Shown: positions 34,387 to 44,288, counted from the stretch's first letter. The stretch: DNA of 64,000 nucleotides from an uncultured Bacteroidales bacterium (GCA_934717675.1 CAKUYZ010000004.1:21615-85614), one strand, 5' to 3'. Numbers and translations are program-made. The notes: generated from the letters alone by a model not told the origin.

Positions 34387-35232
34387 CTATTTCATGGCCT
34401 CTGTAGCAATCCGTACCACTTCGCGTGGCACGCCCGGTGCGAACGCCACGAAGTCGGGGTTGCGCAACGCGGGGCGGTTATACTCCATAAGCTCGCCGTC
34501 CGAGACCTTGACAAGCCCGCCGCCCGCAGCCTCCATTATGGCCTGCCCGGCTGCCGTGTCCCACTCCATGGTGGTGCCTGAGCGCGGGTATAGGGCCGCG
34601 GAGCCCTCGGCCAGCATGCACTGCTTTATGCTGCTGCCTACGCCTAGCAGCGCGGCGTCCGCCCACCCGTCAAGATGCCTCAGGGCGTCAACCACTCTGC
34701 CTGTGGCCGCGCTGGGGTGGCTCACGCTGCCTAGCACAATGTGCGGGACGGGGCCGAAGCGCACGGGCAGCCTGGTCTCTTGGCGCGTCGCTCCGTCTTC
34801 TTGGAGCGCGCCGCGCCATGCCGCTCCGCCGCGGGTGAAGTAGACGCTCCCCGTGGCCGGCACGGCTATGACGCCGAGCGCGGGGCGGCGGCCCTCCGCC
34901 AAGGCTATGCAGACCGAGAACATGTCATTTCGCTTGATGAACTCTTTCGTGCCGTCTAGCGGGTCTACAATCCACATCTGTCTGTGGCGGCTGCGCGTGG
35001 CATAGTCTTCATGGGCCGTCTCTTCGCTCAATATGGGCAGGCCGCTGGCCTCTAGGGTCTTGGCAATGGCGGCATTGCTGGCCATGTCGGCGCGTGTCAC
35101 GGGCGTGTGGTCTTCCTTCTCCACAATTCCCATGTCCGCGCCCGAGGCGTAGATGCCCATTATTTCTTTCGCCGCATAGGCCGCCGCGCGCAGCGCGAGT
35201 GGCAGTAGCGTCTCTTCTTCTTTTGCGGTCAT
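34387..35232 (-). CDS. cysQ: 3'(2'),5'-bisphosphate nucleotidase
   Basis: 281 residues of the inositol-monophosphatase superfamily. Metal-binding motifs are VDPLDGTKEFIKRN near residue 86 and WDTAAGQAIMEAAGG near 215. CysQ hydrolyses 3'-phosphoadenosine 5'-phosphate to AMP, clearing the by-product of sulfate activation or sulfotransferases. It lies 13 bases downstream of the PatB-like lyase gene, so the two are probably co-transcribed, which fits a sulfur-metabolism theme. Inositol-phosphatase activity cannot be excluded, but the DGTKEF form of the motif favours CysQ. Confidence 0.9.
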   Translation of the reverse strand: MTAKEEETLLPLALRAAAYAAKEIMGIYASGADMGIVEKEDHTPVTRADMASNAAIAKTLEASGLPILSEETAHEDYATRSRHRQMWIVDPLDGTKEFIKRNDMFSVCIALAEGRRPALGVIAVPATGSVYFTRGGAAWRGALQEDGATRQETRLPVRFGPVPHIVLGSVSHPSAATGRVVDALRHLDGWADAALLGVGSSIKQCMLAEGSAALYPRSGTTMEWDTAAGQAIMEAAGGGLVKVSDGELMEYNRPALRNPDFVAFAPGVPREVVRIATEAMK

Positions 35233-35245
35233 TGGCCTCTCTCTC

Positions 35246-36409
35246 CTATGGGTTTAGGCAATGAGCCATCCGCTCCAGCCCCTCGGCCAATTGACCCCTG
35301 GGGCACGCCAAGTTGATGCGCACGAAACCCTCCGGAGCGCCGTAGATGTTGCCGGGAGACACCCTCACCTTGGCTTGGCGCAGCAGCTTGACGCCCAGTT
35401 GCTCAGACGTCAGCCCCAGCGCTCGGCAGTCGGCCCAAGCCAGGTATGTGGCCTCCATCCGCGCCACTTTCACCATTGGCAGCCGGTGCGCCATGAAGTC
35501 CAGGAGGTAGTCGTAGTTGCCTTTGACGTAGGCGCACATCTCCGTGAGCCAGTCTTCACACTCGTTGAACGCCACCTGCAAGGCTATGACGCCAAACGGG
35601 TTGACGTCGCACACCTCGTTGACGTTTATGGCCCTGTCCACGGCCTGCCTCAGCCGCTCGTCGCGGGCTATTATGTAGCTTATCTGCAACCCGGCCGTGT
35701 TGAAGCTCTTGGAGCATGAGGCGGCAATGACGCTGTGAGCCTGATATTGGCCCCCTATGCTGCCGAAAGGCGTGAAGCTATGGCCTGGCATGATGATGCC
35801 GCTGTGAATCTCGTCGGCAATGATGGCCACGCTGTGTTCTTGGCATATGTCTGCCATGCGGCGCAGCTCGTCTGCCGTCCATATTCGCCCCACGGGGTTG
35901 TGTGGGCTGCATAGCAGGAATATTTTGGTGTCTGGCAACGCGGCTTTGCGCTCGAAGTCGTCAAAGTCAATGGCGTACGTGTCTCCGCTCTCCACGAGCT
36001 TGTTTTCCACCACATGGCACTTGTTGTTGGCAATGCTGGAGAAGAAGCAGTTGTAGGCAGGGGTTTGCATCAGCACGCCGCAGCCGCCGTCTCCCGCCAA
36101 AGCTTTGATGATGGCCGACACGGCTGGCACCACGCCGGACGTGTATAAGATCCACTCTTTTTCAACGTGGCAGGCGTAGCGGCGCGAGTACCAGCTGGTT
36201 ATGGCCTCGTAGAAGCTGTCCGGCACCTTGGTGTAGCCAAAGATGGCATGATCCACCCTCCGCCGCAGCGCATCCGCAATCTTTGGGGCCACGCGGAAGT
36301 CCATATCCGCCACCCACAGCGGGATGACGTCTTGCTCGGGCGCGTCCACGTCCCATTTGTAGCAGTCGGTGTTGTGGCGCGACACGCGCTCGTCGAAGTT
36401 ATATGTCAT
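35246..36409 (-). CDS. MalY/PatB-family PLP-dependent C-S lyase
   Basis: 387 residues, fold type I aminotransferase. The N-terminus (FDERVSRHNTDCYKWD) is characteristic of the MalY/PatB subgroup, and the PLP lysine is Lys234 in SCSKSFNTAG. The pattern NPVGRIWTADEL is also visible. Members are cystathionine beta-lyases or cysteine desulfhydrases, making homocysteine, pyruvate and ammonia. It is the first gene of a pair with cysQ. Simple aminotransferase activity is possible but less likely. Confidence 0.88.
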   Translation of the reverse strand: MTYNFDERVSRHNTDCYKWDVDAPEQDVIPLWVADMDFRVAPKIADALRRRVDHAIFGYTKVPDSFYEAITSWYSRRYACHVEKEWILYTSGVVPAVSAIIKALAGDGGCGVLMQTPAYNCFFSSIANNKCHVVENKLVESGDTYAIDFDDFERKAALPDTKIFLLCSPHNPVGRIWTADELRRMADICQEHSVAIIADEIHSGIIMPGHSFTPFGSIGGQYQAHSVIAASCSKSFNTAGLQISYIIARDERLRQAVDRAINVNEVCDVNPFGVIALQVAFNECEDWLTEMCAYVKGNYDYLLDFMAHRLPMVKVARMEATYLAWADCRALGLTSEQLGVKLLRQAKVRVSPGNIYGAPEGFVRINLACPRGQLAEGLERMAHCLNP

Positions 36410-36471
36410 TTTGCTTATGGTGGGCTTGTTTGCGGGGGCGTGGTGTCTCGCCCCCCTCTCGCGAATGTAAG

Positions 36472-37323
36472 CTATTTTTGCGTGCGCGTCTCAATCTGGC
36501 AGTTGGCTGGCGCTTTTATGTTGTCGTCAATTATGATCTGCCCAATGCTGTCTGCCACAATGTGACCCGCGCGCGGGTTTTTGACGGACGTGACGTGGCC
36601 GCGCAGGTCGGCCTCCACCTCGCTATATTCAAAGGCCAGGTCGGCGTCTGGCGCCATCTCGCAATTGATGAGGCGCAGGTTGCTGGCATAGCAGAGTGGC
36701 TGTGTCTCAATTATTTTGCAATTGATGAGCGTGAGCCTGTTGGAGTACCATGCCAGGTATTCTCCGTTGAGGGTGGAGTCAATCACGGTCACGTTCTCCG
36801 TGTTCCAAAACGCGTCTTTTGTGTTGAGCATGGAGTTTCGGATCTCCACGTTTTTGCAATATTGGAATGAGTAGTTGCCGTTGAGTTTCAGGCCATCCAC
36901 TTTGATGTTCTCGCAGTGCATGAAGATGTAGTCGCCCTCGTTCACCTCCACGTTTTTCACCTCAATGTTTTTGCAGTGCCACAAGGTCTCGGCTGCGTGG
37001 GGTAGGCGCACGTTGGTCAGTTTCACGCCATCCATCTCGCGAAACATTTTGGGGGCCTCCACCACGGTGTCTGTCATCTCCAAGTTACGAGAGTACCACA
37101 GAGCGGCGCGTCCGCCCTCGGTAAAGAGGCAGTCGCGAACCTTGAATCCGTCGGTGCACCAGAAGGGGTATTTGCCCTCGAAGCGGCAGCGTATGGCCTC
37201 GATGTCGCGCGTCTCTTTAAGCGCGCTCTCGCCGGTGTGGATTGTCACGTCCTCAAGCCTGAGGTCGTGTGCGCGGTAGAGGGGTCTCTCTCCGCCAAAC
37301 TCCTGATTCTTTATTGTCTCCAT
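36472..37323 (-). CDS. DUF3737 family protein (right-handed repeat fold)
   Basis: The start is set at the ATG at 37323 (283 residues, METIKNQEFGGERPLY), the normal N-terminus of the family; an ATG at 37380 would add 19 residues. The protein consists of short imperfect repeats with Cys/Asn ladder residues (CRFEGKYPFWC, CKNIEVKNVEV, CKNVEIRNS), as expected for a beta-helix. No signal peptide is present. Members are widespread in gut bacteria and have no known reaction. Confidence 0.85.
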   Translation of the reverse strand: METIKNQEFGGERPLYRAHDLRLEDVTIHTGESALKETRDIEAIRCRFEGKYPFWCTDGFKVRDCLFTEGGRAALWYSRNLEMTDTVVEAPKMFREMDGVKLTNVRLPHAAETLWHCKNIEVKNVEVNEGDYIFMHCENIKVDGLKLNGNYSFQYCKNVEIRNSMLNTKDAFWNTENVTVIDSTLNGEYLAWYSNRLTLINCKIIETQPLCYASNLRLINCEMAPDADLAFEYSEVEADLRGHVTSVKNPRAGHIVADSIGQIIIDDNIKAPANCQIETRTQK

Positions 37324-37404
37324 GTGTCTATATGTCTTTGCCCGGCGCATGGCGGCGAGCCTGCGACCGAAGTTTTTCATGCGGCTAAGGTAACGACAAT
37401 AGCG

Positions 37405-38856
37405 TCACGCTTGTGTACCCAAATTACTTTTTGCGCCTTTGCGCCAGTTTCCCCATCGCAGCCGCGCCAAGAATATGGCGCCGCGGAAGCACAGCTCGGC
37501 GCACATGGCCGTCCAGACTCCCGCCAACCCCAATGACGGCGCCAATGCGTAGGCCAATGTGAGGCGCACCGCCCAGATGCTGGCCAGGTTCATCAGGCAC
37601 GGCTTGAGCGTGTCACCCGCCCCCACGAAGACCCCGTAGCACACGATGGCGGCGGCGAACATAGGCTCGGCGAAAGCCTCGATGCGCAGAGCCTCCACGC
37701 CAAGGGCGCGTATCTCCCCGACGGGCGTGAGAAGATCCATCATGAGCGGCGCCCCCGCATACATCACTGCGCCCATGACGCCCATGACCGCCATGCCCAT
37801 GACCACTGATACCCGGGCAAAATTCCGCATCAGCCTTTCCCTGCCCGCCCCGAGGCTTTGCCCCACGAGCGTCTGCGCCGCGTCGGCAATGCCATAGCCT
37901 GGCATGTAGCAGATGCTCTCGGCCGTCACGCCAAATGAGTTGGCGGCGATGGACATTTTGCCAAGAGGGGCCACGATGGATGTGCTGACCACTTGCGCGC
38001 CCGTCATGACCAGGTGCTGAATGCCCATGGGAAGCGATATTTTCACGGCGCGCCTCAGGCACGCCCTGCGCGGCAAGAATGAGCCTTTCTCATGGCACAG
38101 GCGCAGCGCCGGCGAACGGCGGAAGACGTACCACAGCAAGAAGCCGGACACCACGATCTCGGAGGCCATGGTGCCCAGGGCCGCGCCCCTGATGCCCAGC
38201 CCCGCGCCGGGCAGCCACAGCTCCACGCCAAACAGCTCCGCGCGGCGGCTAGGGAATATGAGGAGGAAGTTGAAAACGACGTCAAGAGCGCACAACGCCA
38301 CGTTAGAGAGACTGGGGACCACCACGTTGCCGCTGCTGCGCAGCATGCCGCTGCACAGCATGGCCATCTGTGAGAATGGCAGCGTGAGGCTCACGAGGCG
38401 GAAGTAGTCCGTGGCGCCGCCGCATATCTCCTCTCCGCCTCTGAGCCACCGCGGCAGCCCGCCGCTGACGCTCAACGCCACGGCCATGACCATGAGGCTG
38501 AAAGCCAGCGTGGCCACGATGGCCTGACGAAGCACGGCACGTGCGCCATGGTTATTGCGCGCGCCGACCAGATGAGCCACCTGCACGCAAAATCCGGCCG
38601 CGGCGGCGTTGCACAGCCCCCACACCATCCATGCGCTCGTGGCCACGAGGCCCACCGAGGCCGACGCGTCGGCCCCAAGGCTGCCCACCATCGACGCGTC
38701 GATATATTCCATCACAACATGCGAGAGCTGCGCCAGCATGGACGGCACGCTAAGGAGGCACGTGAGCAGCACCTGCTGGCGCACGGAGAGCGGCTGCCCC
38801 TCGCGAAGGAGGGCCAGAAGACTGTCTGTGGTGGATGTGCGAAACAATGAGGCCAT
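37405..38856 (-). CDS. MATE-family multidrug/metabolite exporter
   Basis: 483 residues with twelve predicted membrane helices in two homologous halves, the MATE layout (DinF/NorM-like). Helix 1-2 carries QLSHVVMEYIDASMVGSLG, the family's most conserved part. It exports cationic drugs or metabolites by Na+ or H+ antiport. The ligand cannot be told from sequence. It is separated from the DUF3737 gene by about 80 bases and may head a transcript that continues into it. Confidence 0.9.
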   Translation of the reverse strand: MASLFRTSTTDSLLALLREGQPLSVRQQVLLTCLLSVPSMLAQLSHVVMEYIDASMVGSLGADASASVGLVATSAWMVWGLCNAAAAGFCVQVAHLVGARNNHGARAVLRQAIVATLAFSLMVMAVALSVSGGLPRWLRGGEEICGGATDYFRLVSLTLPFSQMAMLCSGMLRSSGNVVVPSLSNVALCALDVVFNFLLIFPSRRAELFGVELWLPGAGLGIRGAALGTMASEIVVSGFLLWYVFRRSPALRLCHEKGSFLPRRACLRRAVKISLPMGIQHLVMTGAQVVSTSIVAPLGKMSIAANSFGVTAESICYMPGYGIADAAQTLVGQSLGAGRERLMRNFARVSVVMGMAVMGVMGAVMYAGAPLMMDLLTPVGEIRALGVEALRIEAFAEPMFAAAIVCYGVFVGAGDTLKPCLMNLASIWAVRLTLAYALAPSLGLAGVWTAMCAELCFRGAIFLARLRWGNWRKGAKSNLGTQA

Positions 38857-38986
38857 GACACATAGGGTGGGCGGCCGTGAGGATATTTCACAAAAAGACG
38901 GTCGGGCCCACCTGAATTTTACGCCGCGAAGATAACCCTAAAAAGCCTACGCGGGTTACCACTTTTACGGTCGCCCTTGTCGGCTC

Positions 38987-39029
38987 TGAAAAAAGAGAAG
39001 GCCCGGCAGCGACAATTCGCTGCCGGGCC
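38987..39029 (-). terminator. Terminator of the tRNA-Leu gene
   Basis: A perfect 13-bp GC-rich stem (39000-39012 with 39017-39029, loop of four) is followed on the minus strand by TTCTCTTTTTTC. It begins 7 bases past the tRNA 3' end. Confidence 0.85.
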
Positions 39030-39036
39030 GGCCAGG

Positions 39037-39119
<83 letters not shown>

Positions 39120-39214
39120 ATCCATAAATGTCATAGATACGCCGCGAATATACGCCAAACAGCACAAAAAACGCAACAGCAGACTCCCCAATGTTCCACA
39201 AAAAGGCCCTAAGT

Positions 39215-40240
39215 TCACCCTTGGGATCCCATCTCGCGCAAGAGGTCTACCCGCAATCCCTCAAGGCGCGGGTCGTCTTTGTGGCTCACGGGCTCGCCAG
39301 TGATGCAATGGTCTTGCGACCATTCTACGAGTGACTCCAAGAAAAGCACCCAATTGCGTATCTTGTTGAAATTCAGCGTGCCTTGATGCTGGCGGAACTC
39401 AATGGTCTTATGCCGTCTCCACGCCTCGTAGTTCACTGCGCAATATCGACCCCTTGACCACAGGCGCAGGGCCTCGCGAGACATGGCCGGCGAGTCCGGA
39501 ATGTCCACAACGCGGCAAAAGTGATTCCTCCGCCTAGACGGGGCCAAAGAGTTGTTTATGATGACGTGGAGCATCCAGTAGTTGTGGCCAATGTTTTGCC
39601 ACTGTTGGCGCGTGAACCCGTGCGCGTCTATGTGTACGTGAAGTCCGCATGAGGCGTTGACGCCTCCCCCCGCCGCGCTTATGGCCTCGCAGATGGCGCG
39701 CAGGCTGTCCCAAGCCCCCAGTGGCGGTGTCACCACCTCGTTGCAGTCGATGCCGCGCAAGCTGCCATCGGTCACGATCTTGGTGTAGGCGCGGTCATGA
39801 TGGTTGTAGCTCTCGCTCATCACCGTGAGCCCTCGCTCTTGCGCCATGGCCACAATGTCTCCCCTCCTCGCGCCCACGCACTCCAACTCTACGCCAAAGA
39901 CCCGCGTCAGCCCGTCGGTGGGCGTGGGCAGGGTGAGGGGCTCCTCTTGTGGCGCGGTGCGTGGCGTCAGTCGCCTCACGACCCTTCGCCTGGGCGTGAG
40001 AGGGGCGATGGAGGGCCTCGGCGCCGGCCGGTCCGAGACGCGGCATTGCGAGAGCCTGGTGTTGAGATATTGGCTGGCGGCCGTCATTCGGCGGCTGCGG
40101 ATCACTGCCGAGATGATGTCTTCTGGAATTTCGGCAATTTGGAGAGACCTCTGCCACATGGAGGTGGGCAAAGCCCTCACGATGTTGAGCTCTGCCATTT
40201 TGCGTCTTAGCGAGGTCCTGGTTTCTGTTGTCGCGGTCAT
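39215..40240 (-). CDS. Amidoligase-family (COOH-NH2 ligase) protein
   Basis: 341 residues. From about residue 112 it has the features of the amidoligase family: FGVELECVG, TDGSLRG, CNEVVTPPL, SCGLHVHIDA and IEFRQHQGTLN. These are ATP-grasp-like/glutamine-synthetase-fold enzymes predicted to form amide or isopeptide bonds on peptides or proteins. The Arg-rich N-terminal 100 residues are not recognised. No peptide substrate, glutamine amidotransferase or similar partner lies next to it; neighbours are a tRNA and corA. The function is unknown beyond the fold. Confidence 0.85.
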   Translation of the reverse strand: MTATTETRTSLRRKMAELNIVRALPTSMWQRSLQIAEIPEDIISAVIRSRRMTAASQYLNTRLSQCRVSDRPAPRPSIAPLTPRRRVVRRLTPRTAPQEEPLTLPTPTDGLTRVFGVELECVGARRGDIVAMAQERGLTVMSESYNHHDRAYTKIVTDGSLRGIDCNEVVTPPLGAWDSLRAICEAISAAGGGVNASCGLHVHIDAHGFTRQQWQNIGHNYWMLHVIINNSLAPSRRRNHFCRVVDIPDSPAMSREALRLWSRGRYCAVNYEAWRRHKTIEFRQHQGTLNFNKIRNWVLFLESLVEWSQDHCITGEPVSHKDDPRLEGLRVDLLREMGSQG

Positions 40241-40432
40241 AATCAGTAGATGCGTTGCAGGAAGTTGAGTTGGTCGAATTTTTTTCGGTGGGCGGTCTGT
40301 CGCCGCCTCTGTTTTTCCGACCGCAATTTAGCCACTTTAATTGCCGCGGCCGCTGTCCAATCTGTCCATTTGCCGCGGGGTGGGTGAGGCTGGCGTTTTT
40401 TGACAATATGCCTTATTTGGCGCGACATCCAC

Positions 40433-40462
40433 TTGCGGGTTGCCGATTGTTGACTACCTTTG
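40433..40462 (+). promoter_or_regulatory. Promoter upstream of corA
   Basis: TTG (40433-40435) and TACCTTTG (40455-40462), 19 bases apart, form a strong Bacteroidetes promoter. The corA ATG lies about 270 bases further on, so the transcript has a long leader. The rest of the 40241-40737 gap contains only the small ORF listed separately. Confidence 0.65.
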
Positions 40463-40533
40463 CCGCCGCAAAGCGGGGGGGCGCGGGCTCTTGTGCCAAC
40501 GCCCCGCCAGATGTTTAACTAATAACAATAAGC

Positions 40534-40620
40534 ATGGACGACTACCCTCCGGCGAACAATGAGAAGCACATCGGTGCCTCTGTCTCGTCTTCACGCGCGG
40601 GTCGCGGCCGTCTTGCTTAG
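40534..40620 (+). CDS. Possible 28-codon leader peptide before corA
   Basis: An ATG preceded by the A-rich AACTAATAACAATAAGC opens a 28-codon frame ending in TAG. Its first ten residues read MDDYPPANNE: two Asp and two consecutive Pro right at the start, then a basic end. N-termini rich in acidic residues and proline make ribosomes drop off at low Mg2+ in the MgtL leader of enterobacteria. Position between the promoter and corA fits such a role, but the frame could be a coincidence; there is no homology evidence. Confidence 0.35.
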   Translation: MDDYPPANNEKHIGASVSSSRAGRGRLA

Positions 40621-40737
40621 CCGCTCCAGTTCTCTCCCCCGCAGTCGTTGATGGCCTTGGGACAGGGTGTTGCCGAAAACGCGTCGGCGCGAGCCTGCTA
40701 ATAGTCCCATAATTCTTTTCCTAATTGGCAAAAGGCC

Positions 40738-41667
40738 ATGATGACATTCTACATCAACAACAAGGGTTTTGAGGTGACGGACAAGTGGGAGCCCAACTGC
40801 TGGGTCTCACTGGAGTGCCCCACCTCCGAGGAGCGAAATTTCTTGATCTCCGGGCTGGAAGTGCCGGAGTCCTTCATATCAGACATTGAGGATAACGATG
40901 AGAGGCCGCGTCGCGACGAGGACGATGACGGCTGGCAGCTCATTGTGATCCGAGTCCCCATCCGTCGGAACGACAGCCGGATAGACTTCACCACGGTGCC
41001 GCTCGGCATCATGATAAAAGATGACGTCTGCGTGACCATCTGCAACTACAAGACCGAGATGCTGGACGATTTTGTGGTCTACACCATCAGGAAGCGTATC
41101 ACCGTGGCCAATCACTATGAGTTGGCAGTGCGCCTTATGCTCTCGGCCTCCGTATGGTTCCTTAAATACTTGAAGAATATCAACGTCCAGATAATGAGTT
41201 CGGAGTCGGAGCTGCAAGAGACGGTGCGAAATGACGAGCTGCTCAAACTGCAGCGCATAGAGAACTCGCTGGTCTATTTCGTCACGTCGCTCAAGGGCAA
41301 CGACGTGCTGTTCTATCGCCTGGTGCACTCCAAGACGGTGCGAGACGCCTGCGACGAGGACTTGACCGAGGACGTGGAGATTGAGCTTAAGCAGGCGGAG
41401 GAGACCACCAACATATACAGGAACATTATCCACAGCATGAGCAACTCCTATTCGTCCGTCATCTCCAACAACATCAACGGGACCATGAAGACGCTCACGA
41501 GCATCAACATCATCCTCATGCTCCCCACGCTCATAGCCAGTCTCTATGGAATGAACGTCTCCAACTATATGGAGGACAATAAATACGCCTTCTTCATCGT
41601 CGTGGGCGCGTCGATTGTGTTGAGCATCTTGCTTTCCTTATTCTTCCGACGCAAAGATTTGCTGTGA
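40738..41667 (+). CDS. corA: CorA-family magnesium/cobalt transporter
   Basis: 309 residues. The long cytoplasmic funnel domain (to about 245) is followed by two C-terminal membrane helices, the first ending in the CorA signature LYGMNVSNY (GMN near residue 274). The second helix ends in a basic tail (FFRRKDLL). It forms a pentameric inner-membrane channel for Mg2+. The stop codon overlaps the GTG start of the MBL-fold gene by four bases. The leader of about 270 bases suggests post-initiation control. Confidence 0.93.
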   Translation: MMTFYINNKGFEVTDKWEPNCWVSLECPTSEERNFLISGLEVPESFISDIEDNDERPRRDEDDDGWQLIVIRVPIRRNDSRIDFTTVPLGIMIKDDVCVTICNYKTEMLDDFVVYTIRKRITVANHYELAVRLMLSASVWFLKYLKNINVQIMSSESELQETVRNDELLKLQRIENSLVYFVTSLKGNDVLFYRLVHSKTVRDACDEDLTEDVEIELKQAEETTNIYRNIIHSMSNSYSSVISNNINGTMKTLTSINIILMLPTLIASLYGMNVSNYMEDNKYAFFIVVGASIVLSILLSLFFRRKDLL

Positions 41668-42473
41668 TTGACCTGCGGGTGTTGATAGACGACGCCCTGC
41701 CCGCGCCGTGGCGTCGGGAGCATGGCCTTGCCCTGTGGGTGACCGTGTCTCCTGCCCGTGGCGGCTCCGTGCGGCATCTGCTCATGGACGTTGGCCAGCA
41801 CCCTGCCGCCCTGTCATCTAACGCCACGGCGGCCGGGGTGGACTTGGCGCAGGCCTCGGCCGTGGTGCTGAGCCATGGCCACTATGACCACGCGGGCGGG
41901 TTGCGAGCCTTGGCCGAGGCCCGTTATGACGGGCCGCTGTTCTTGGGCCCTGACGCGGAGCGTCGCCGCTTCTCCGTCCAGGTGGGTGGCGACGGCGCGC
42001 CGGGGCGGATGCGCAAACAGATTGGAATGCCGGAGCCGGAGTTGTTGCGGCTGTTTGACGTGCGCCGCGTGGGCGGCCTCTGCGGGCTCGATGGCTGGCT
42101 CACGCTCTTCACCTTGCCGCAGGCCGCGCCTCCTAACGCCCGTCTGCTGGCCGCGGACGGCGTCGGGGCGGACACATTCTCTGATGAGGTCTTTGCGTTG
42201 GTCTCTGACGGCAGCGAGGAGTGGCTCTTGGGCGGATGCACTCACCACGGTTTGCCTCAGCTGCTGTCTCATGTGTTTGGCCAGTTGGGGCGGAGGCGCA
42301 TTGGTGCGTTTGTCGGCGGCCTGCACCTTCAGGGGAGGGGGCTGGCCGAGGTGGAGAGTGTGGCGCAGGGTGCCGCGGCCTATGGTGTCGGGCGGTGGAT
42401 TCTGCTCCACTGCACGGGAGCGGAGGCGCAGGCGGTGTGGCGCGAGCGTTTTGACTGCCCCAAAGCTTGGTAG
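41664..42473 (+). CDS. Metallo-beta-lactamase-fold hydrolase
   Basis: 269 residues starting at a GTG that overlaps the corA stop (GTGA), so it is co-translated. Metal ligands are in LSHGHYDHAGG (HxHxDH) near residue 70, with a downstream CTHHG His and a final H in LLHCTG. It resembles the group annotated as methanopterin-synthase-like (7,8-dihydropterin) MBL proteins, whose bacterial role is not established. No signal peptide; cytoplasmic. The link to corA is positional only. Confidence 0.85.
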   Translation: MIDLRVLIDDALPAPWRREHGLALWVTVSPARGGSVRHLLMDVGQHPAALSSNATAAGVDLAQASAVVLSHGHYDHAGGLRALAEARYDGPLFLGPDAERRRFSVQVGGDGAPGRMRKQIGMPEPELLRLFDVRRVGGLCGLDGWLTLFTLPQAAPPNARLLAADGVGADTFSDEVFALVSDGSEEWLLGGCTHHGLPQLLSHVFGQLGRRRIGAFVGGLHLQGRGLAEVESVAQGAAAYGVGRWILLHCTGAEAQAVWRERFDCPKAW

Positions 42474-42656
42474 GGGGCTTCTGTCGTCTTCTTTATGACT
42501 ATTTTACACATCGCTCAAACACTTATTCACCCCTAAAAACTTTTTTGTCCACCTTCAGGCCGCAAAAATTGAAGATATTTGCAATCGGAAACAGATGGGC
42601 GGCAAAAATTAGCGCATCTGACTTAATTACCGAAAAACGCAAATACATATTTTAAT

Positions 42657-44210
42657 ATGAACATCTTCAGCAAAGCTCTCGGCCTTCTCGCCCTTGCGGG
42701 CGCGTCTGTGCCGGCCCTTGCGCAAGACGCCACAGTGGTGGTGAACGCGGACATGGGCCACACCACCATAAGCCGTCATATCTACGGCCATTTTTCCGAG
42801 CACCTTGGCCACTGCATCTACGGCGGCCTCTGGGTGGGCAAAGACTCCAAGATACCCAACGTAAACGGCGTGCGCAAAGACGTCATCGACGCGCTCAAGA
42901 AAATACAGATTCCCAACCTGCGTTGGCCGGGCGGCTGCTTTGCAGACGAATATCACTGGAAGAATGGCATAGGCCCGCAAGAGAACCGCGCCAAGATGGT
43001 GAACACCCACTGGGGTGGCGTGGTGGAGGACAACTCTTTCGGCACTAACGAGTTCCTCAATATGTGTGAAGAGATTGGCACAGAGCCTTACATCTGCGGC
43101 AACGTGGGTTCCGGCTCGGTGGAAGAGATGAGCGAGTGGGTGGAGTACATGACGTTTGACGGCGAGAGCCCTATGGCCAACCTGCGTAAGCAGAACGGAC
43201 GCGAGAAGCCGTGGAAGGTCAACTTCTTCGCCGTGGGCAACGAGAGCTGGGGCTGTGGCGGCAACATGACGCCGGCCTATTACTCCGACCTCTATCGTCG
43301 CTACCAGACTTTCGCCCGCAACTATGGCGACAATCACCTGCTGAAGGTGGCTGGTGGCCCCAACGTTGATGATTATAACTGGACGGAGACCGTGATGCGC
43401 AACGTCCCGCTCTGGCAGATGTGGGGGCTCTCGCTCCACTACTATGTCCATCCGGGCGGATGGGACAACAAGGGCAGCGCCACCAAATTCTCTGACGAGC
43501 AGTATGTCCAGACTATGGAGCGAGCCTACCATATGGATGAACTCATCACCCGTCACGACGCCATCATGACGAAATATGACCCAGAGAAGAAAGTGGCCCT
43601 CGTGGTGGACGAGTGGGGTGCGTGGTATGACGTGGAACCCGGCACCAACCCAGGCTTCCTCTTCCAGCAAAACACAATGCGCGACGCGCTCATCGCGGCA
43701 GTAACCCTCAACATCTTCCACAAGCACGCCGACCGCGTCCGCATGGCGAACCTGGCGCAGATCATCAACGTGCTGCAAGCCATCATCTTTACCGATGGTG
43801 ACAAGATGATGCTCACCCCAACATATCACATCTTCGATATGTATAAGGTGCATCAAGACGCCACTCTCCTGCCATCCACCACCACGACCGGCCAAATTGA
43901 GAACGGCGGCTTCAAGGCCGACCGCGTGTCCGCCTCCGCCTCAAAAGACAAGAACGGGGTCATCCACATCTCGCTGGCCAACCTCGACCTCTCCCAAAAG
44001 GCCACTGTCAAGGTTGACGTGCGCGGCTTCAAAGCCAAGGCCATTGCCGACGCGCAGGTGGTCAAGGCCGACAATATTGCCGACCACAACACGTTCGAGA
44101 ACCCCGACAAGATTGACTTGGAGGGATTTGACGGGGCTAAACTTGGCAAGGACGGAACGGTCACCGTCTCCATGCCTGCCATGTCTGTGGTCACGTTCGC
44201 TGTGAAATAG
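42657..44210 (+). CDS. GH51 alpha-L-arabinofuranosidase
   Basis: 517 residues with a signal peptide (cleavage after ALAQ at about 23). The TIM-barrel domain has the acid/base Glu196 in VGNESWG and the nucleophile Glu319 in VVDEWGAW; the C-terminal beta-sandwich follows from about 400. It removes arabinofuranosyl side chains from arabinan or arabinoxylan oligosaccharides, probably in the periplasm. A second, distinct GH51 gene follows after a terminator. GH51 also contains endoglucanases, but the [12 protein letters not shown] stretch and length fit arabinofuranosidases. Confidence 0.93.
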   Translation: MNIFSKALGLLALAGASVPALAQDATVVVNADMGHTTISRHIYGHFSEHLGHCIYGGLWVGKDSKIPNVNGVRKDVIDALKKIQIPNLRWPGGCFADEYHWKNGIGPQENRAKMVNTHWGGVVEDNSFGTNEFLNMCEEIGTEPYICGNVGSGSVEEMSEWVEYMTFDGESPMANLRKQNGREKPWKVNFFAVGNESWGCGGNMTPAYYSDLYRRYQTFARNYGDNHLLKVAGGPNVDDYNWTETVMRNVPLWQMWGLSLHYYVHPGGWDNKGSATKFSDEQYVQTMERAYHMDELITRHDAIMTKYDPEKKVALVVDEWGAWYDVEPGTNPGFLFQQNTMRDALIAAVTLNIFHKHADRVRMANLAQIINVLQAIIFTDGDKMMLTPTYHIFDMYKVHQDATLLPSTTTTGQIENGGFKADRVSASASKDKNGVIHISLANLDLSQKATVKVDVRGFKAKAIADAQVVKADNIADHNTFENPDKIDLEGFDGAKLGKDGTVTVSMPAMSVVTFAVK

Positions 44211-44238
44211 GCTGTCGGCGCAACGCGTTTTCTAAGTT

Positions 44239-44288
44239 GGGAGGTCACCGCGCGGCTCCGATGCCGCCTCTGACCTCCACTTTTTTAC
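44239..44288 (+). terminator. Terminator between the two GH51 genes
   Basis: An outer 8-bp stem (44240-44247 with 44271-44278) encloses a GC-rich inner stem and is followed by ACTTTTTTA. Confidence 0.65.

Noticed and set aside
40621..40737. Known Mg2+ riboswitch in the corA leader
   Set aside because: No M-box or ykoK-type conserved core could be recognised by eye, so only the short ORF is reported.
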